From: Voacanga thouarsii
Lineage: Eukaryota; Streptophyta; Magnoliopsida; Gentianales; Apocynaceae
Length of the DNA: 64,000 bases
Reading direction: 5' to 3'
Assembly: GCA_026120185.1 (NCBI GenBank)
Contig: JANUWF010001176.1
Location: forward strand, 4,597,501 to 4,661,500
A program made the translations under genes and the position numbers. Position 1 is the stretch's first letter. Each line of letters opens with the position of its first letter. This document shows, in pieces, positions 22,641 to 34,020 of the stretch. The notes under the pieces are model-generated. The model searched no databases. It saw only the letters and a list, made by a program, of their open reading frames with translations, and was not told the origin of the DNA.

Positions 22641-24000
22641 TCTTGGAAGAAAATTCACATTGGCTAGTTAGAGTGAAAGTGAAGGGTACAAAAATTATGA
22701 GGAATTTTGCTATGGTGAGAGTAGTTATAGGGAAGAAAATAAATATGAGCAAGACTATGAGGAGGATGATTATGAGAGCGTAGGATATTTAGGTAAACAT
22801 GATAAAGGGCCAAGTACAAATGAAAGGGAATATGATAGCTATGAAGGAGACCTACGGTAAAGTGATCCAGAATGTGAGAACTTAAGTCCTATGGAATATT
22901 AGAATGAAAAAATTTATGCGGGAGGAGCAAAAACAACAACAAAGCATAAGGTGCAAAAGAACTTGAGGGAGGTGAGTGTAAAATTTGTGGGAGTTTTGAG
23001 CACACTTTCTATTATTATCCAAAAAGAGTTAAATAAAGAGAGAGAAATGTAGTGCATAAGACATTGGAAGAAGAGGTTCTAGAAAGGAAAAGCTATAATT
23101 GTTACAATAGCAGGAGTGATGGCTATTATTACTACAGGTGCCTAAGTTTGCTGCAACGACTAAAGGCAAGGGAAGAGTCGCAAGGAAAAAGGGGAGAATC
23201 TCAAGCCTCTATAAGCATGGCATAACAAAAGAGTAGTGGAGGTTTGACTTGTGAGATTTGTTATAGTAGAAGGCATACGAAGGTTAACTTTCCAAATAAC
23301 TTGGCATATGAAAGATTTTATAGGGTGCATAATTGTGAAGGAGAGAGATAAATTGAGAAGCCAAAAACTATACTTGAGTGGCCAATAAAAATGTTGCCAA
23401 TGTTAAAGAGACAAGAAGGACAAGAAGTGAAGAAAAAGTTGAGAGGGTTGAGGAGAAGCTAGAAAGGGAAGCCAAAGGCCAAGAAATGCTAATCAAAATG
23501 ATAAAGTAGTGCCTGAAGAAGTTGAGAAAAATATTTATGAGATTAATGATGAGCTTAGTGATGATGAAAGAGATGAAGTGGATCCATGGAGATCAACAAA
23601 TAGGGTGACTAAGGAGTTCTACAATATCTTATTCTTTCTAGATGAGGAGTCACATCCATTAGAAGTGTTAGAGGAGAATGAGCAAGAAGAAGTTGAGAAA
23701 AAGAGTATGGAATTTGTTAAAGAGCCAAAGAATTCAAAAATTAAGGTAAAGAATGAGCAAATGCCTACTGTAGATAAAGGTTTCCAAAGTGCTTCACATA
23801 CTTATATGGTGGGAGAAAGCTCACATCCACAAGAGGAGAAAAAGAGGAGTTGGCTAGAGGTGATGCCAAAGCAACTAAAAATGAGTGAAACTGGTAAGAA
23901 TGAAGCATCTAGTTTAACTTCACAAAATGACATCAAATATAGTGGAGGAGATAGAGTGGGTGGAAGAGATGAGGATACACTTGAGAAATCATGGCAATAA
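22641..24000 (+). pseudogene. G1 gag remnant with several CCHC-like motifs
   Basis: The plus strand encodes, with stops and shifts, an acidic Tyr/Glu/Ser-rich stretch (22660-22860). Three cysteine/histidine motifs follow: CKICGSFEHTFYYYP near 22975 (last Cys lost), CYNSRSDGYYYYRC near 23097, and CEICYSRRHTKVNFP near 23251. The longest open part is 23509-24000 (163 codons), rich in Glu, Lys and Ser, with no domain recognised. Position before a protease and after an LTR and leader supports gag or a gag-linked spacer. Three knuckle-like motifs in a row is unusual. The gag core itself was not recognised. Confidence 0.6.
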
Positions 24001-24044
24001 TTGGTGTTATGAGGAAAATTGATTAAGCTTGTGTGGTTGAAAAA

Positions 24045-24420
24045 AAAGAGGACTTACAAAGGAAAAACATTTTCTATTCGAGGTGTTGAATCAAAGAAGA
24101 ACCATGTAGCTTGATTATTGTGATTAGTGCTACATTGGTGGAGGATTTGGAAATAGAGACCTTGAAACATTCTAACCCTCATAAGCTTCAATGGTTGAAC
24201 AATTGTGGTAAAGTCAAGGTGAGCAAAAAAGTCAATATTACAATTGTCATAGGGAGATATAAAGATGTGGTGATGTGTGAAGTGTTTCCCATGTATATTG
24301 GGCATATATTGTTGGGAAGCCTTAGCTATATGATAGGGATGTAGTTCATTGTGAAAAGAAAAACACTTATTTTTTGCACAAGGATGACAAGAAATTTATA
24401 CTTTGCCCTGTGTCCCTAAG
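24045..24420 (+). pseudogene. G1 aspartic protease remnant
   Basis: The frame at 24111-24344 reads IVISATLVEDLEIETLKH, then LQWLNNCGKVKVSKKV and HILLGSL. These match, block for block, the protease of G2 on the opposite strand (VISASLVDELG, then HLLLGRPWQYD). The catalytic D-S-G triad expected just before VISAT is lost: that stretch carries stop codons. The product would be the polyprotein-processing protease. Confidence 0.75.
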
Positions 24421-24880
24421 TGAGATTGTAAAAGATCAAAACATTTTAAGGGAGGAAGATAAAAAGAGAAGAGAATAAAAAGACAGGGAAAAATAAGAGC
24501 AAGAGATGAGAGAAAATGAGGGAAGAAATAATTAAGAAAAAGAGATTTTAGAGCTCCAAATGCAAGCAAAAACAAGGGAGGAGAGAGAACACACGAGGGA
24601 CCAAGGAGGTAAAACAAGAGTGCCAGCTTGGGTTTGGAGAGGTGAAAGCAACAAGAGGGAGAAAAAAGGGCAAAGTAAAGTGAGAGTAAAAATTTGGGTT
24701 GAGAAGAGAGGAAAGAAGGCAGGAGTTGTGGAGCAAAAGCCTAAACTTTTACTTTTCACACACAAACTCTTGTTTCAATTCTTATCTAGGGAAATCTGTA
24801 CAAGCAATAAGGCGCATCGATTCGAGAACGAATCATCTTAAAGAAAGGGAAAATGATAAAAATCTGCCACATAACAAGAC
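24421..24880 (+). pseudogene. G1 charged spacer after protease
   Basis: The plus strand encodes a broken Arg/Glu/Lys-rich coil (KDQNILREED onward). The same feature follows the protease in G2 (34312-34500, minus, MREREKKKEA). It supports G1 and G2 being members of one family. Antisense frames here look hydrophobic only because they mirror the charged coil. Sequence relation to G1 is lost at about 24,880-24,910. Confidence 0.65.
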
Positions 24881-25493
24881 ACATCTAAAAAAGGGGGATG
24901 GAAAGCCAAGACTTGCTTCAAATCTCCATAGGATTTAAAAGTGCATACTTTCGGGATAGTGCATCCGCAACCACATTCTTATTACCTTTTTGTATTAAAT
25001 GACATAAGAAAATGTCCCAATAAACTCGATCCAACTTGTATGCCACTTCGTTAAATTTTGTTGGCTTTTAAGTTGTTTAAGGGTCTTAAGTTCGGTATGG
25101 ATCACAAACTCTCTTGGCAATAAGTAGTGTTGCTAATACTCTAGGGTCCTAACCAAGGCAAAGAGTTCTTTATCATAAATGGAATAATTGATGGCCGCTC
25201 CAAATAATTTCTCACTAAAATATGCAATGGAACCACACCTATCCTAACCCTACTTACATTATACTCTATCTCAAATGCCTTCTCAAAGTTAGGTAGGATA
25301 AAAATTAAAGCTTGGCTCAATTTGTCATTGAGTGTTTGGAAGGCTTATTGTTGGGCTTCTCCCAACCTAAATCCCACTTTTTTATTCACCACTTCGATTA
25401 GAGGGGCTGCTAGGGTGCTAAAATTATTAATGAATCTCCTATAGAAACTAGCTAGTCTATAGAAATTTTGAACTTAGGTAATGGTGGTAGGAA
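24881..25493 (-). pseudogene. G2 reverse transcriptase end and RNase H
   Basis: Read on the minus strand this encodes RLASFYRRFINNFSTLAAPL (about 25385-25445), then LNDKLSQALIFILPNFEKAFEIEY (about 25260-25340), and finally VADALSRKYALL (about 24945-24980). These are the junction of reverse transcriptase and RNase H and the end of RNase H in Ty3/Gypsy pol. Stops are frequent. The frame continues from 33409 on the other side of AT1. Integrase and 3' LTR are missing: the element is cut off at the boundary with the inverted G1. Confidence 0.8.
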
Positions 25494-25498
25494 TGGGC

Positions 25499-27351
25499 TA
25501 ATGCGTACACTTTGGGTATATAAAATCTTCAATTTTAAATACATCCCTTAATCAATTTTTAATTAAAACATTAATCCCAAAATACACACGTGAGCAAGTA
25601 TACTCATCGCAAGCATAGTATAGGAAATTAGCAAGTATCAATCCTCAAAGAAACAAGTACACACTAATCATTTTTCATTCATTATTTGATTGACCTAATA
25701 AATTGATAAAGAAATCAAAATAAGAATAAAAATAATATATAACTCATGGAGTGAAAAACATGTAAGTAAATAATTATTCTCAAAAGCATGACATGAATCA
25801 TCTAATACTTATCGTAACCAATAATTTTCTTATTACCATAGAGGAATATAAAGTAAAATTCAATCGTTTTCCAAGTCAAGAATCCACTTATATAGATTCC
25901 ACTTCTTTCCCAATCCATGCAATCACTATCTCTTGATTAAATTAGTAGATTTCCCAATCAAACTAACATAACTAAAAGATGCATTAAACTCGATCCCTTA
26001 TAAATATAAAATTAGCTAATAATCCTATGCTCTAGCCGAAATTAACTAAAATTTGATTACTTAGTCCTTTAATCTTAATTTCATTTCCCAAGTCCATTAA
26101 GAGTTAACAAATATATAGAATTGATTAAATTAAACTCAAACTAACTTCGTTTCCCAAGTCTATTAGATATAAATTTAATTCCATCAACCTTAATAAAATC
26201 AAGTAATCAAACACCAAGGAAAATAATTACTTAATCAAAGAACTAAATAAATTCAAAATCATAAGTCCAAGAGTAATATCTAAATACAATTAAAGAATTA
26301 AAATCATCATTGTTCAAGAAAAGGAAAACAAAACAAAAAAAAAAGAGATAAATACTCATAGAAAAGCCTTTCATTTTCCGATGAAAACTCCTTCAAGAAT
26401 CAAAGCTCCTTGAGTAATTTCTCTAGAGAAAATATTGGTAATGCACTCTACAAGAATATATCCAAGTTCTACATTGTGCACCCCTTTTTTTCTAAAGTAA
26501 TCGATAGTTCTTAAAAGAATCCTAAGTAAAAAAGAAGTAATTTCCTAAAAATTCAAAACTAAAAAGGAGTTATAATTTTCATAATTAAATTCTAAATAAA
26601 AATAAGAAATCCAACACCATAATTGAGAAATTGAGAAATAATTGCATTTTGACTTTGACTTCTTGTCGTATGCACTGAGGAGCTTAATTGAACTAATTTT
26701 CTGTTCTTGAATTTGAGTTCAATTGAGCCACCAAAATTCTTCTCCTTGAATCAGCTCAATTGAGCCGCAACCCGAGCCATGAAGCTTGCTTCTTTTGTTC
26801 TTGCGTTCCTTACAACCAAGCCCACCAACACCAATTTCTCCTTTCTTTGTTGCTTTTCTTCTTAGCCCTTTTTGTTGACTTTTATTATTGTTTCTTTTGT
26901 CCTTTGCTTAGCCAGATTCAATTGAGAATTGATAATTCCCTTTTTCTTCTTATTTCGGTTGCTTTTCTTCAACTCAACCCACCGAAATTCTCTTCTTCTT
27001 TTTCGTGTTGTTCTTGGATGAAGCCGTGACTGAGTCGTCCTCCTTTAGCCATTTTTCTCCTTCTCCAATTTCCAATTTCAATTTTGTTCCTCTGTTTCAT
27101 TCAATTTCTATACATTCCTCTGCTATGCCATTGTAAGACCAGCACCAGACCCACTTTCTTAGCCTGGTGTTGGGTCTGTGCTGAAAAATTACACATTAGC
27201 TCCAAATTCCACCTATGTTTGTATAAAATTACAGGAAAGTATTTTTAAGGAAAATATCAAATAGGAAGGAATATAACTAGTTATTGTTTTAAAAGTGTCT
27301 CAATTTAGCCTCAAATAACTAGGAAAATAACAATGATTATAACTCCTATCA
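25499..27351 (-). mobile_element. AT1 3' LTR
   Basis: On the element strand it starts TGATAGGAGTTATAATC at 27351 and ends in ACGCATTA at 25499 (final CA decayed to TA). 1,853 bp. It is followed on the element strand by the target duplication. A GC-rich hairpin-like module lies at 27136-27175, close to its 5' side. The plus-strand frame 26760-27029 is not supported. Confidence 0.85.
27136..27182. repeat. GC-rich inverted-repeat module in AT1 3' LTR
   Basis: CAGCACCAGACCC and CCTGGTGTTGGGTC flank a short CACTTTCTTAG spacer; CACCAG and CTGGTG are inverted. The 5' LTR has the equivalent at 33187-33230 with GGCACCAGG and CCCGGTGCTGG. Confidence 0.75.
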
Positions 27352-27365
27352 CTACCCCCACACTT
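27352..27365 (-). promoter_or_regulatory. AT1 polypurine tract
   Basis: On the element strand AAGTGTGGGGGTAG lies directly before the 3' LTR start. It is the expected primer for plus-strand DNA synthesis. Confidence 0.8.
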
Positions 27366-29851
27366 GAATCTTTACTTGTCCTCAAGTAAACACTTAGAGA
27401 AAGAACTTAAAATAATTTATTTCTTTTTATATTCATCCATAACAAAGCCATAACTTTTTTCCAACCTTAGATGAAAAATTGTCATTCATTCACCCTTTAA
27501 AAACCTTTGTAAACTCATGCATTAAATCAAAAATCCCAAGGCCATGAAAGTTAAGTTGAACAAGCTTATATCTAGTACAAGAAAATTATTCCACTCTTCA
27601 AGTAAAAGCATAGATAACATATATCATACAAGTCAAGTCATTTAATCAATTCAATAATTATAAATTCAAATTTATAAAACTCGAGTTAGTGAAATAAGGA
27701 AAATACTCCACACTCCCTTTTTTTTCTCTTATGACTTTGGGAATTGATAGCCTCAAGTGCATGGATTTCTCTCCACTCACCTTATTGGCCCACTTATAGT
27801 CATTATCAATTTTTTCAACATTTTTTCGACATATTTTTTTTCTTTGCTCTTTCTTTTCATTTTTCCTTTTCATATTCGAGATAGTCTCAAAAAAGTGCAC
27901 CGAATACACTTACTACTTCTCCCAATATTAACCCCTTTTTCAACAAAAGGTCTTCAAGGATAAAAAAAAAATAAGAGCATTTTTTCAACTCAACATTTTT
28001 TTTCATCTCACATATTTTTTTTTTCAACTCAATTTTTTTTTCTCACATTGTTTATTCAAACTTAAAGTCAAGCAAATTTTAAATCGATAATACAAGAATT
28101 AATCAACAACTCTTCCCATATTTCATCATATCATCCATATTCAAACTCAAAGAATAAAACAAAACTCAAATACCAAATATAACCAAGGTTAACTTAAATT
28201 CTCAAGATTTAGTAAAATCCAACTTAATACACAAGTTTACTTTTTTAAATAAAATCAAACCATAACGAATGACAAATCCATATTCAAAGTAAAAAAGAAC
28301 ATCATAACTCTATTATAGACAAATGAAGTCAATTTAGCTCCAACTCTTCAAACATTCAAATTTCAAAATAATTTTCAAAGAAATTTTCTCCAAGATAGCA
28401 AAATGGTTGTCTAAATTTCAAAGTTTTTCCCAAAGTAACTCAACAACACCCAGATAATTCATAAAAACTTGGGCCATGATTATCACCAAACTACTCCCCC
28501 ATACTTAAACTGGACAATGACCTCATTGGCAAAAAATAAGCACAAGAAAGCAACTCCAATGGGACTAAATATGATAAATGATAAAAAAAAAGTTTAAGCA
28601 ATACTCCCCCAGTGTAGATTAGCTCCAAGATAAGAGAAGTTCATCCTTTAAGAAGTTGGAAGAATTATTGTTAATGACATACGCCTTTAAGTCCCCCTCG
28701 AAGTAGAGTCCTCCTTCTCTCATACTTTGCACATAGTTCTCTTTTCAGTGAAAAACTTTTCTAGACTTTTGATACTCAAGAAAAAAAAAAAAAAAAACAA
28801 GGAGGATATCTAACGTAGATAGCACAATGTCAACCAACTCTAATCATCACAACAAAATATCACAAGGAGGCCAAGATTTCCATATTTGCAAAAACAAATT
28901 CAGGAAAAATGCATAGATAACTTTTAGAAGCAATCACAAGACTCATAATCCATTAGATGCATTTTTCTACCATAAATAAACTCAACAAAGATATGTCCAT
29001 GTCAAGTAAAACTTTACCTCAAATACAAAATTCTAAGAAATTCGAGAGAGTAAAATCATGGAGCAAACAAAAGAAACAAGAGATAACAAACAAATAATGT
29101 TTCGCATGACAAACAAGAGAAACAAACAAGAAAACCAAAAAAAAAAAAAGGAAAAATGAAGAAAAAGACAAAATAGGAAAATTTTGGGAAGGAAAAAAAA
29201 AGAGTAAGAAAACAAATGAAAAAGGAAAAAAAGAAAAAAAAATTTCTGGCCTGGCGCCAGGTCAGCTCTGACTTTTTTTATTTCTTTTTTTTATTATTAT
29301 TATTATTTTTTTTTTTTTTTTTTTTGCTGTTGGGCAGTGCAGGACTAGCGCCCGGGCCATTTTTTAGCCTGGCGCCAGGTTAGCTCTAGCCCCCCCCCCC
29401 CCCCCTCTTTTTTTTTTAATAAATTAAGAACTATCCTAATTGAATACATGAACATAGTACATTTAAGACACGAATTCCAAAACTAAATATCAAACTAAAA
29501 TTATAAATTATAAATAAATAAATAAAATAAATTCAGTCCTTCTAAAATATCGTGTTAGTAAATGTTTAAACCTGAAAATAAAAAGAGTTAATATTGACCC
29601 AAAATTATAGATGTAAAAATCATCAAATTAAAAATAGAATTAGTGCACATATTTTATATTAACATTAGGTTAGTAAAATTAAATAACTAAATATACAATA
29701 TGTACAAACATACAAAAATAAGTTAGTAATTATGAATATGTATTTAAATATTTACAATATATAGTAAAATTAAAATACAGTTATACAAACAACACAATAT
29801 AGCACTTATTCATACAAGAAACATATTTACATATAAACATATTCAAATATT
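27366..29851 (-). other. AT1 internal region, left part, non-coding
   Basis: A-rich on the plus strand and T/purine-rich on the element strand, with many homopolymer runs. It aligns in order with AT2 42566-44560, for example in ATTCATAACAAAGxxATAA near 27430 and 42635 and a second GTTTAAGTATGGGGGAGT-like tract at about 28495-28512 (AT2: about 43570-43590). No domain is recognisable on either strand. The frames at 27658-27909 and 29033-29215 are low-complexity. Confidence 0.75.
29240..29405. repeat. Two CCTGGCGCCAGG palindromes beside T-rich and C16 runs
   Basis: The perfect 12-bp palindrome CCTGGCGCCAGG occurs at 29250-29261 and 29368-29379. Each is followed by TxAGCTCT. Between them are a T-rich run (about 29300-29324), a GGGCAGTGCAGGACTAGC block and GCGCCCGGGCC; after them is a run of 16 C (29390-29405). 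It lies in the AT1 internal region, not in an LTR. Confidence 0.85.
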
Positions 29852-31823
29852 TGTTGGGAAATATGCCGTCTTAGACTAGGCTTCTGATATAAATATCAAA
29901 TTTTTAAATAAAAGAATTTATTTTTAGAAATTATTTGTGAATTTACATTTTATTTGTGCACAATTTCATTTGGAAAAGACCCATTGTGTTTAAATAAGTG
30001 ATACATGTGAATGGTGGTCTTGCACAGTAAGGTATGAATCACGAGTTATTTAACACATAAACATTTGTTCTTAACTGATTGATGAGTATGGGAATCTCAT
30101 CATGTTTAGGTTATTATGTTATGAATTCTAATTGGGAGATGGCTTACATTTAGCCAATGAGTAGTCCACTCACTTCATGACATAAGCGTATTTTGAATAC
30201 GTAGAACAGGACCTACAGTAGTGGTTTCTTAAAGTACTATTTGATAGAAACCTAGACTACTACTGCTGCAGCGTAGACTAATACTCTATGGCTTGAATAT
30301 GAGCTGGTAGTCTAACAAAGCTAGAAGCATGTACTTTGATATGCTTTAGTTGAGGTTCTATCGTAGAATCAATATACTTGTATATTGGGTATATGTAACT
30401 AGTTAGTTAAGACAGACTTGTACAAGATAGTTTCTATACAATATCACCCCTTGTGGTTGTCTGAATGATCTAAATGTCAAGGGCCCTAGGAAATATGACT
30501 TGGGTGTTTGCTTTAAGGTAGCTCCCTTGAAAAGTGGAAACACTCCAAGAAGTCGTGGATCATTGGACTAGAAGCCTAAGAATGGTAGATGTCATTTAGA
30601 GAGGTGTTAGTACACTTCTTCCTCTCTAAATGCACGGTGATGTGTAGAGGGGTATTTTAGTCATTTCACCTGTAGGTCGGAGACTTTTCTAATGCAGTAT
30701 TGTCCTTGGGGTCAATATTTCCTTATAGTAATATTAAAAAATATTTAAAATATAAAATACAACTATTTATATAGTAGGGGTATTTTGGTCATTTTAATAG
30801 CCAAGGCGATGTATCTTTTTTGTCCTCGAAATAGCCCGTAAGTCCTAATTAATTTTGGGTTAAGGAATTGGTCTCAGTTAAAGAGGATTTTATTTTGTTC
30901 AGGAAATCTAATTTATTATTAGACTAGAATAAAAAAATAAATAAAAAGAAGTTGAGAGAAATTTATTATCTGCTTTAATTGGTTAAGGCCTAAGTTTAGT
31001 TTGAATAATTAAAAAATTAACCTGGGCTTAAACTAGAAAGAAAAAGGCTTGTTTAATTATTTATTGGGTTATTTCTATAAGCCTAGGAAATAAATAATTA
31101 ATGTTTAATTATTTTTGATTCATTTAGGCTCATTAATTATTTATTAGGTTATTTCTATAAGCCCAGAAATTAAATGATTAATGTTTATTCTTTTGGGCTC
31201 TTTGGGTCCAAGAAAAATAATAAATACTATTATGGCTCAATAGCCTGGACCATAGGGTTTTTCCAGGTACGGTTTAGAAGAATTTAAGGCTAAGCCAAAC
31301 TCACTTTGTTGATAACATTTGGGTGTTTGAAATATCAAATCCTGGGGGATATTGTTATCAGATATCAGATACCGTGGTTTTTGCAAGAGTTATTCATGTC
31401 ATAGTGAAGAGAAAAAAAAAACTTGCAAGCCTTTTGTTTTTTTTCCTCCTCTCTCTCGTGACTTCTTTTTCCTTTTGTTCTTGATATTGCTAAACAATAG
31501 CAAAGGATCAAAAATGTAGAGATCGTTCCTTCTCACCATTTGTTTCACCAACATGGATTGAGGCAGTGGAATATTCTGAGATTTCGAAAGCTTTGGCATT
31601 CATGCAAACAAGGCGAAGTAGGAGGATAGCGGGATTTCAACCAGAGGCTTCATCAAGAAGGGAAGAAGGAGTTATCCCTGCGGTTCAGTCGACTTCTTCA
31701 TAGCCAAAGAGGCTTAAGGCGGACAGAGGTATTGAATAAATCCTTGTGCTTCGTTATATTTTGGCCTCTATTTTTTTTTTTTTTCTGCAGAGCATGGCTT
31801 CCTCTATTTTCTTTTAATCTACA
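29852..31823 (+). mobile_element. Solo Copia LTR (Angela/BARE-like) inside AT1
   Basis: 1,972 bp, starting TGTTGGGAAATATGCCGTCT and ending ATCTACA. It is flanked by ATATT (29847-29851) and ATGTT (31824-31828), a duplication with one mismatch. The AT1 internal sequence continues on both sides by comparison with AT2 (47640-47760). It aligns in reverse with the LTR at 55002-57045. The start closely resembles the conserved head of Angela/BARE-1 LTRs. No internal Copia domain is present. Confidence 0.85.
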
Positions 31824-31870
31824 ATGTTAATATGGTTAAATCAACAAAATCCAAGCTTTCATGATATTGT

Positions 31871-31888
31871 TCCTCGGCAACAGCACTA
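31871..31888 (-). promoter_or_regulatory. AT1 primer-binding site (tRNA-Asp type)
   Basis: On the element strand TAGTGCTGTTGCCGAGGA lies 6 bases after the 5' LTR. It matches 14 of 18 positions of the tRNA-Asp primer site TGGCGCCGTTGCCGGGGA used by Athila/Tat elements; all four differences are transitions. AT2 keeps 16 of 18. Confidence 0.8.
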
Positions 31889-31894
31889 AAAGCT

Positions 31895-32127
31895 TGATGC
31901 GTAAATTTTGGGTATATAAAATCATCAATTTTAAATCTATCCCTTAATCAAGATTTAATTAAAACATTAATCCTAAACATGTGAGCAAGTATACTCATCG
32001 CAAGTAGAGTATAGGGAATTAACGAGTATAGATCCTCAAAGGAATAAGTACATACTAATCACTTTTCATTCATTGTTTAACAGACCAAATAACATGATAA
32101 AGAAATCAAAATAAGAATAAAAAAAAA

Positions 32128-32166
<39 letters not shown>

Positions 32167-33403
32167 ACTTAGGGAGAGAAAAACATATAAGTAAATAATT
32201 ATTCTCAAAAGCCTAGCATGAATCATCTAATCCTTATCATAACCAATTATTTTCTTAGCATCATGAAAGAAAATAAAGTAAAATTCAATTGTTTCCCAAG
32301 TCATTAATCCACTTATATAGATTCCACTTCTTTCTCAATACATGAAATCACTATCTCTTGATTATATTAGTAGATTTTCCAATCAAACCAACCTAATCAA
32401 AAGATGTATTAAACTCTATCCCTTATAAATATGAAATGAGCTAATAACCTTATGCTCTTGGTGAAATTAACTAACATTTGATTACTTAGTCCTTTAATCT
32501 TAACTTCGTTAACCAAGTCCATTAAGAATTAACAAATATGTAGAATTGATTAAATTAAAAGTACAGAAGAAGTAATTTCCTAAAAATCCAAAACTAAAAA
32601 TGAGTTGTAATTTTCCTAATTAAATTCTAAATAAAAACAAAAAGTCCACCACTGTAATTGAGAAATTGAGAAATAATTAGATTTTGACTTTGACTTCTTA
32701 TCGTATGCACTGCGGAGCTTAATTGAACTAATTTTCTCTTCTTGAATTTGACTTCAATTGAGCCACCGAGATTCTTCTCCTTACATCGGCTCAATTAAGC
32801 CACAACCCTAGCCATGAAGTGAGCCATGAAGCTTGCTTCTTTTCTTCTTGTGAGCCGCACAGCTAAGCCCACCAACACCAATTTCTCCTTTCTTTGTTGC
32901 TTTTCTTCTTGGCCATTTTTGTTAACTTTTATTATTGTTGCATTTGTCCTTTGCTTAGCCGAATTCAATTGAGAATTGAGAATTCCCATTTTTTTTTCTT
33001 ATTTCAGTAACTTTTCTTCATCTTGGCCCGCTGAAATTCTCTTCTTCTTTTCCGTGTTGTTCTAGGTTGAAGCCGTTACCAAGCCGTCCTTCTTTAGCCA
33101 TTTTTCTCCTTCTCCAATTTCCAATTTCAATTGTGTTCCTCTATTTCATTCAATTTCTCTGCATTCCTCTGCTATGCCAGTGTAAGACAGGCACCAGGTC
33201 CACTTTCTTGGCCCGGTGCTGGGTCTGTACTGAAAAATTACACAATTGATTCCAAATTTTACCTATTTTTGTATAAAATTATAGAAAAGTATTTTTATAA
33301 AGAAAATATCAAATAGGAAGGAATATAACTAATTATTGTATTAAAAGTGTCTCAATTTAGCCTTAAATAACTATGAAAATAACGATGATTTTAACCCCTA
33401 TCA
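31895..33403 (-). mobile_element. AT1 5' LTR with internal deletion
   Basis: On the element strand it starts TGATAGGGGTTAAAATC at 33403 and ends TTTACGCATCA at 31895. At 1,509 bp it is shorter than the 3' LTR because a block corresponding to about 26135-26524 is missing at about 32558-32562. That block contains the promoter region by comparison with AT2. An AC/AT microsatellite (32128-32165) has expanded here. The GC-rich module is at 33187-33230. Confidence 0.85.
32128..32165. repeat. (AC)n(AT)n microsatellite
   Basis: Alternating AC then AT run in the AT1 5' LTR; absent as such in the 3' LTR. Confidence 0.9.
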
Positions 33404-33408
33404 TAGGC

Positions 33409-34020
33409 CAATTTTGGATGGCTTTCACTTTTTCCTCACCAACCCCAAGTTACCATACAATCTCTCATTTCTAAGAGCAACAAGCATACATTGAAGATGA
33501 TTCAAATAATTCACATATGATTTGTTATAAATCAATATATCATCAAAGTATACAACAACAAACTTCCCAATGAATTCTCCTAAAATATGACATATTAGAT
33601 GCATGAAAATGCTAGGAGCATTTGACAATCTAAATGGAATAATAAGCCACTCATACAATCCTTATTTTGTTTTAAAGGTCATTTTCCACTCATCCCCTTC
33701 CCTTATCATTATTTGGTAATAACCGAATTTCAAATCAATTTTAGAGAAAATGCATGCACTAAACAACTCATCAAGCAAGTTATCTAGTCTAGGAATGGTA
33801 TAGCGATACTTAACCGTGATATTATTGATAGCACGACAATCTACACATATGCGCCATGTCCCATCCTTCGTGGGAACCAAGAGAACTAGAATCGCACATG
33901 GGCTTAGGCTCTCTCTCATATGTCCATTCTCAAGAAATTCTTCCACTTGCTTTTGTAATTCCTTGGCCTCCTCTGGATTAGTCTATAGGCTGGTAGGTTA
34001 GGAATGATAGCTCTAGGCAT
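33409..34020 (-). pseudogene. G2 reverse transcriptase, main part
   Basis: The minus strand reads MEEFLENGHMRESLSPCAI and KDGTWRICVDCRAIN (33840-33946), then FSKIDLKFGYYQIMI, and in a second frame LIIPFRLSNAPSIF and VVYFDDILIY (33500-33600). The catalytic YxDD motif (YFDD) is intact. A frameshift near 33660 and a few stops separate the pieces. The frame stops at the AT1 insertion at 33403 and resumes at 25493. It would copy element RNA into DNA. Confidence 0.85.

Larger units (their letters stand above)
25494..33408 (-). mobile_element. AT1: complete non-coding LTR retrotransposon (LARD-like)
   Basis: Two minus-oriented LTRs (25499-27351 and 31895-33403) flank an internal region without coding capacity. 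It has a tRNA-Asp-type primer site beside the right LTR and a polypurine tract beside the left LTR. TGGGC (25494-25498) and TAGGC (33404-33408) form a target duplication with one mismatch, inside the reverse transcriptase gene of G2. Without the nested Angela LTR the element is about 5.9 kb. It must have used proteins supplied by another element. Primer type and the GTGTGGGGGTAG tract resemble the Athila/Tat branch; this is inference. Confidence 0.85.

Noticed and set aside
24396..24765. Leu/Phe/Ser-rich minus-strand frames resembling membrane segments
   Set aside because: Antisense of the Lys/Glu/Arg-rich spacer after the G1 protease.
29250..29379. CCTGGCGCC blocks as tRNA-Asp primer-binding sites
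   Set aside because: The primer site also starts TGGCGCC, but the blocks lack the following GTTGCCGGGGA part and are not beside an LTR end. The true sites are at 31871-31888 and 47769-47786.
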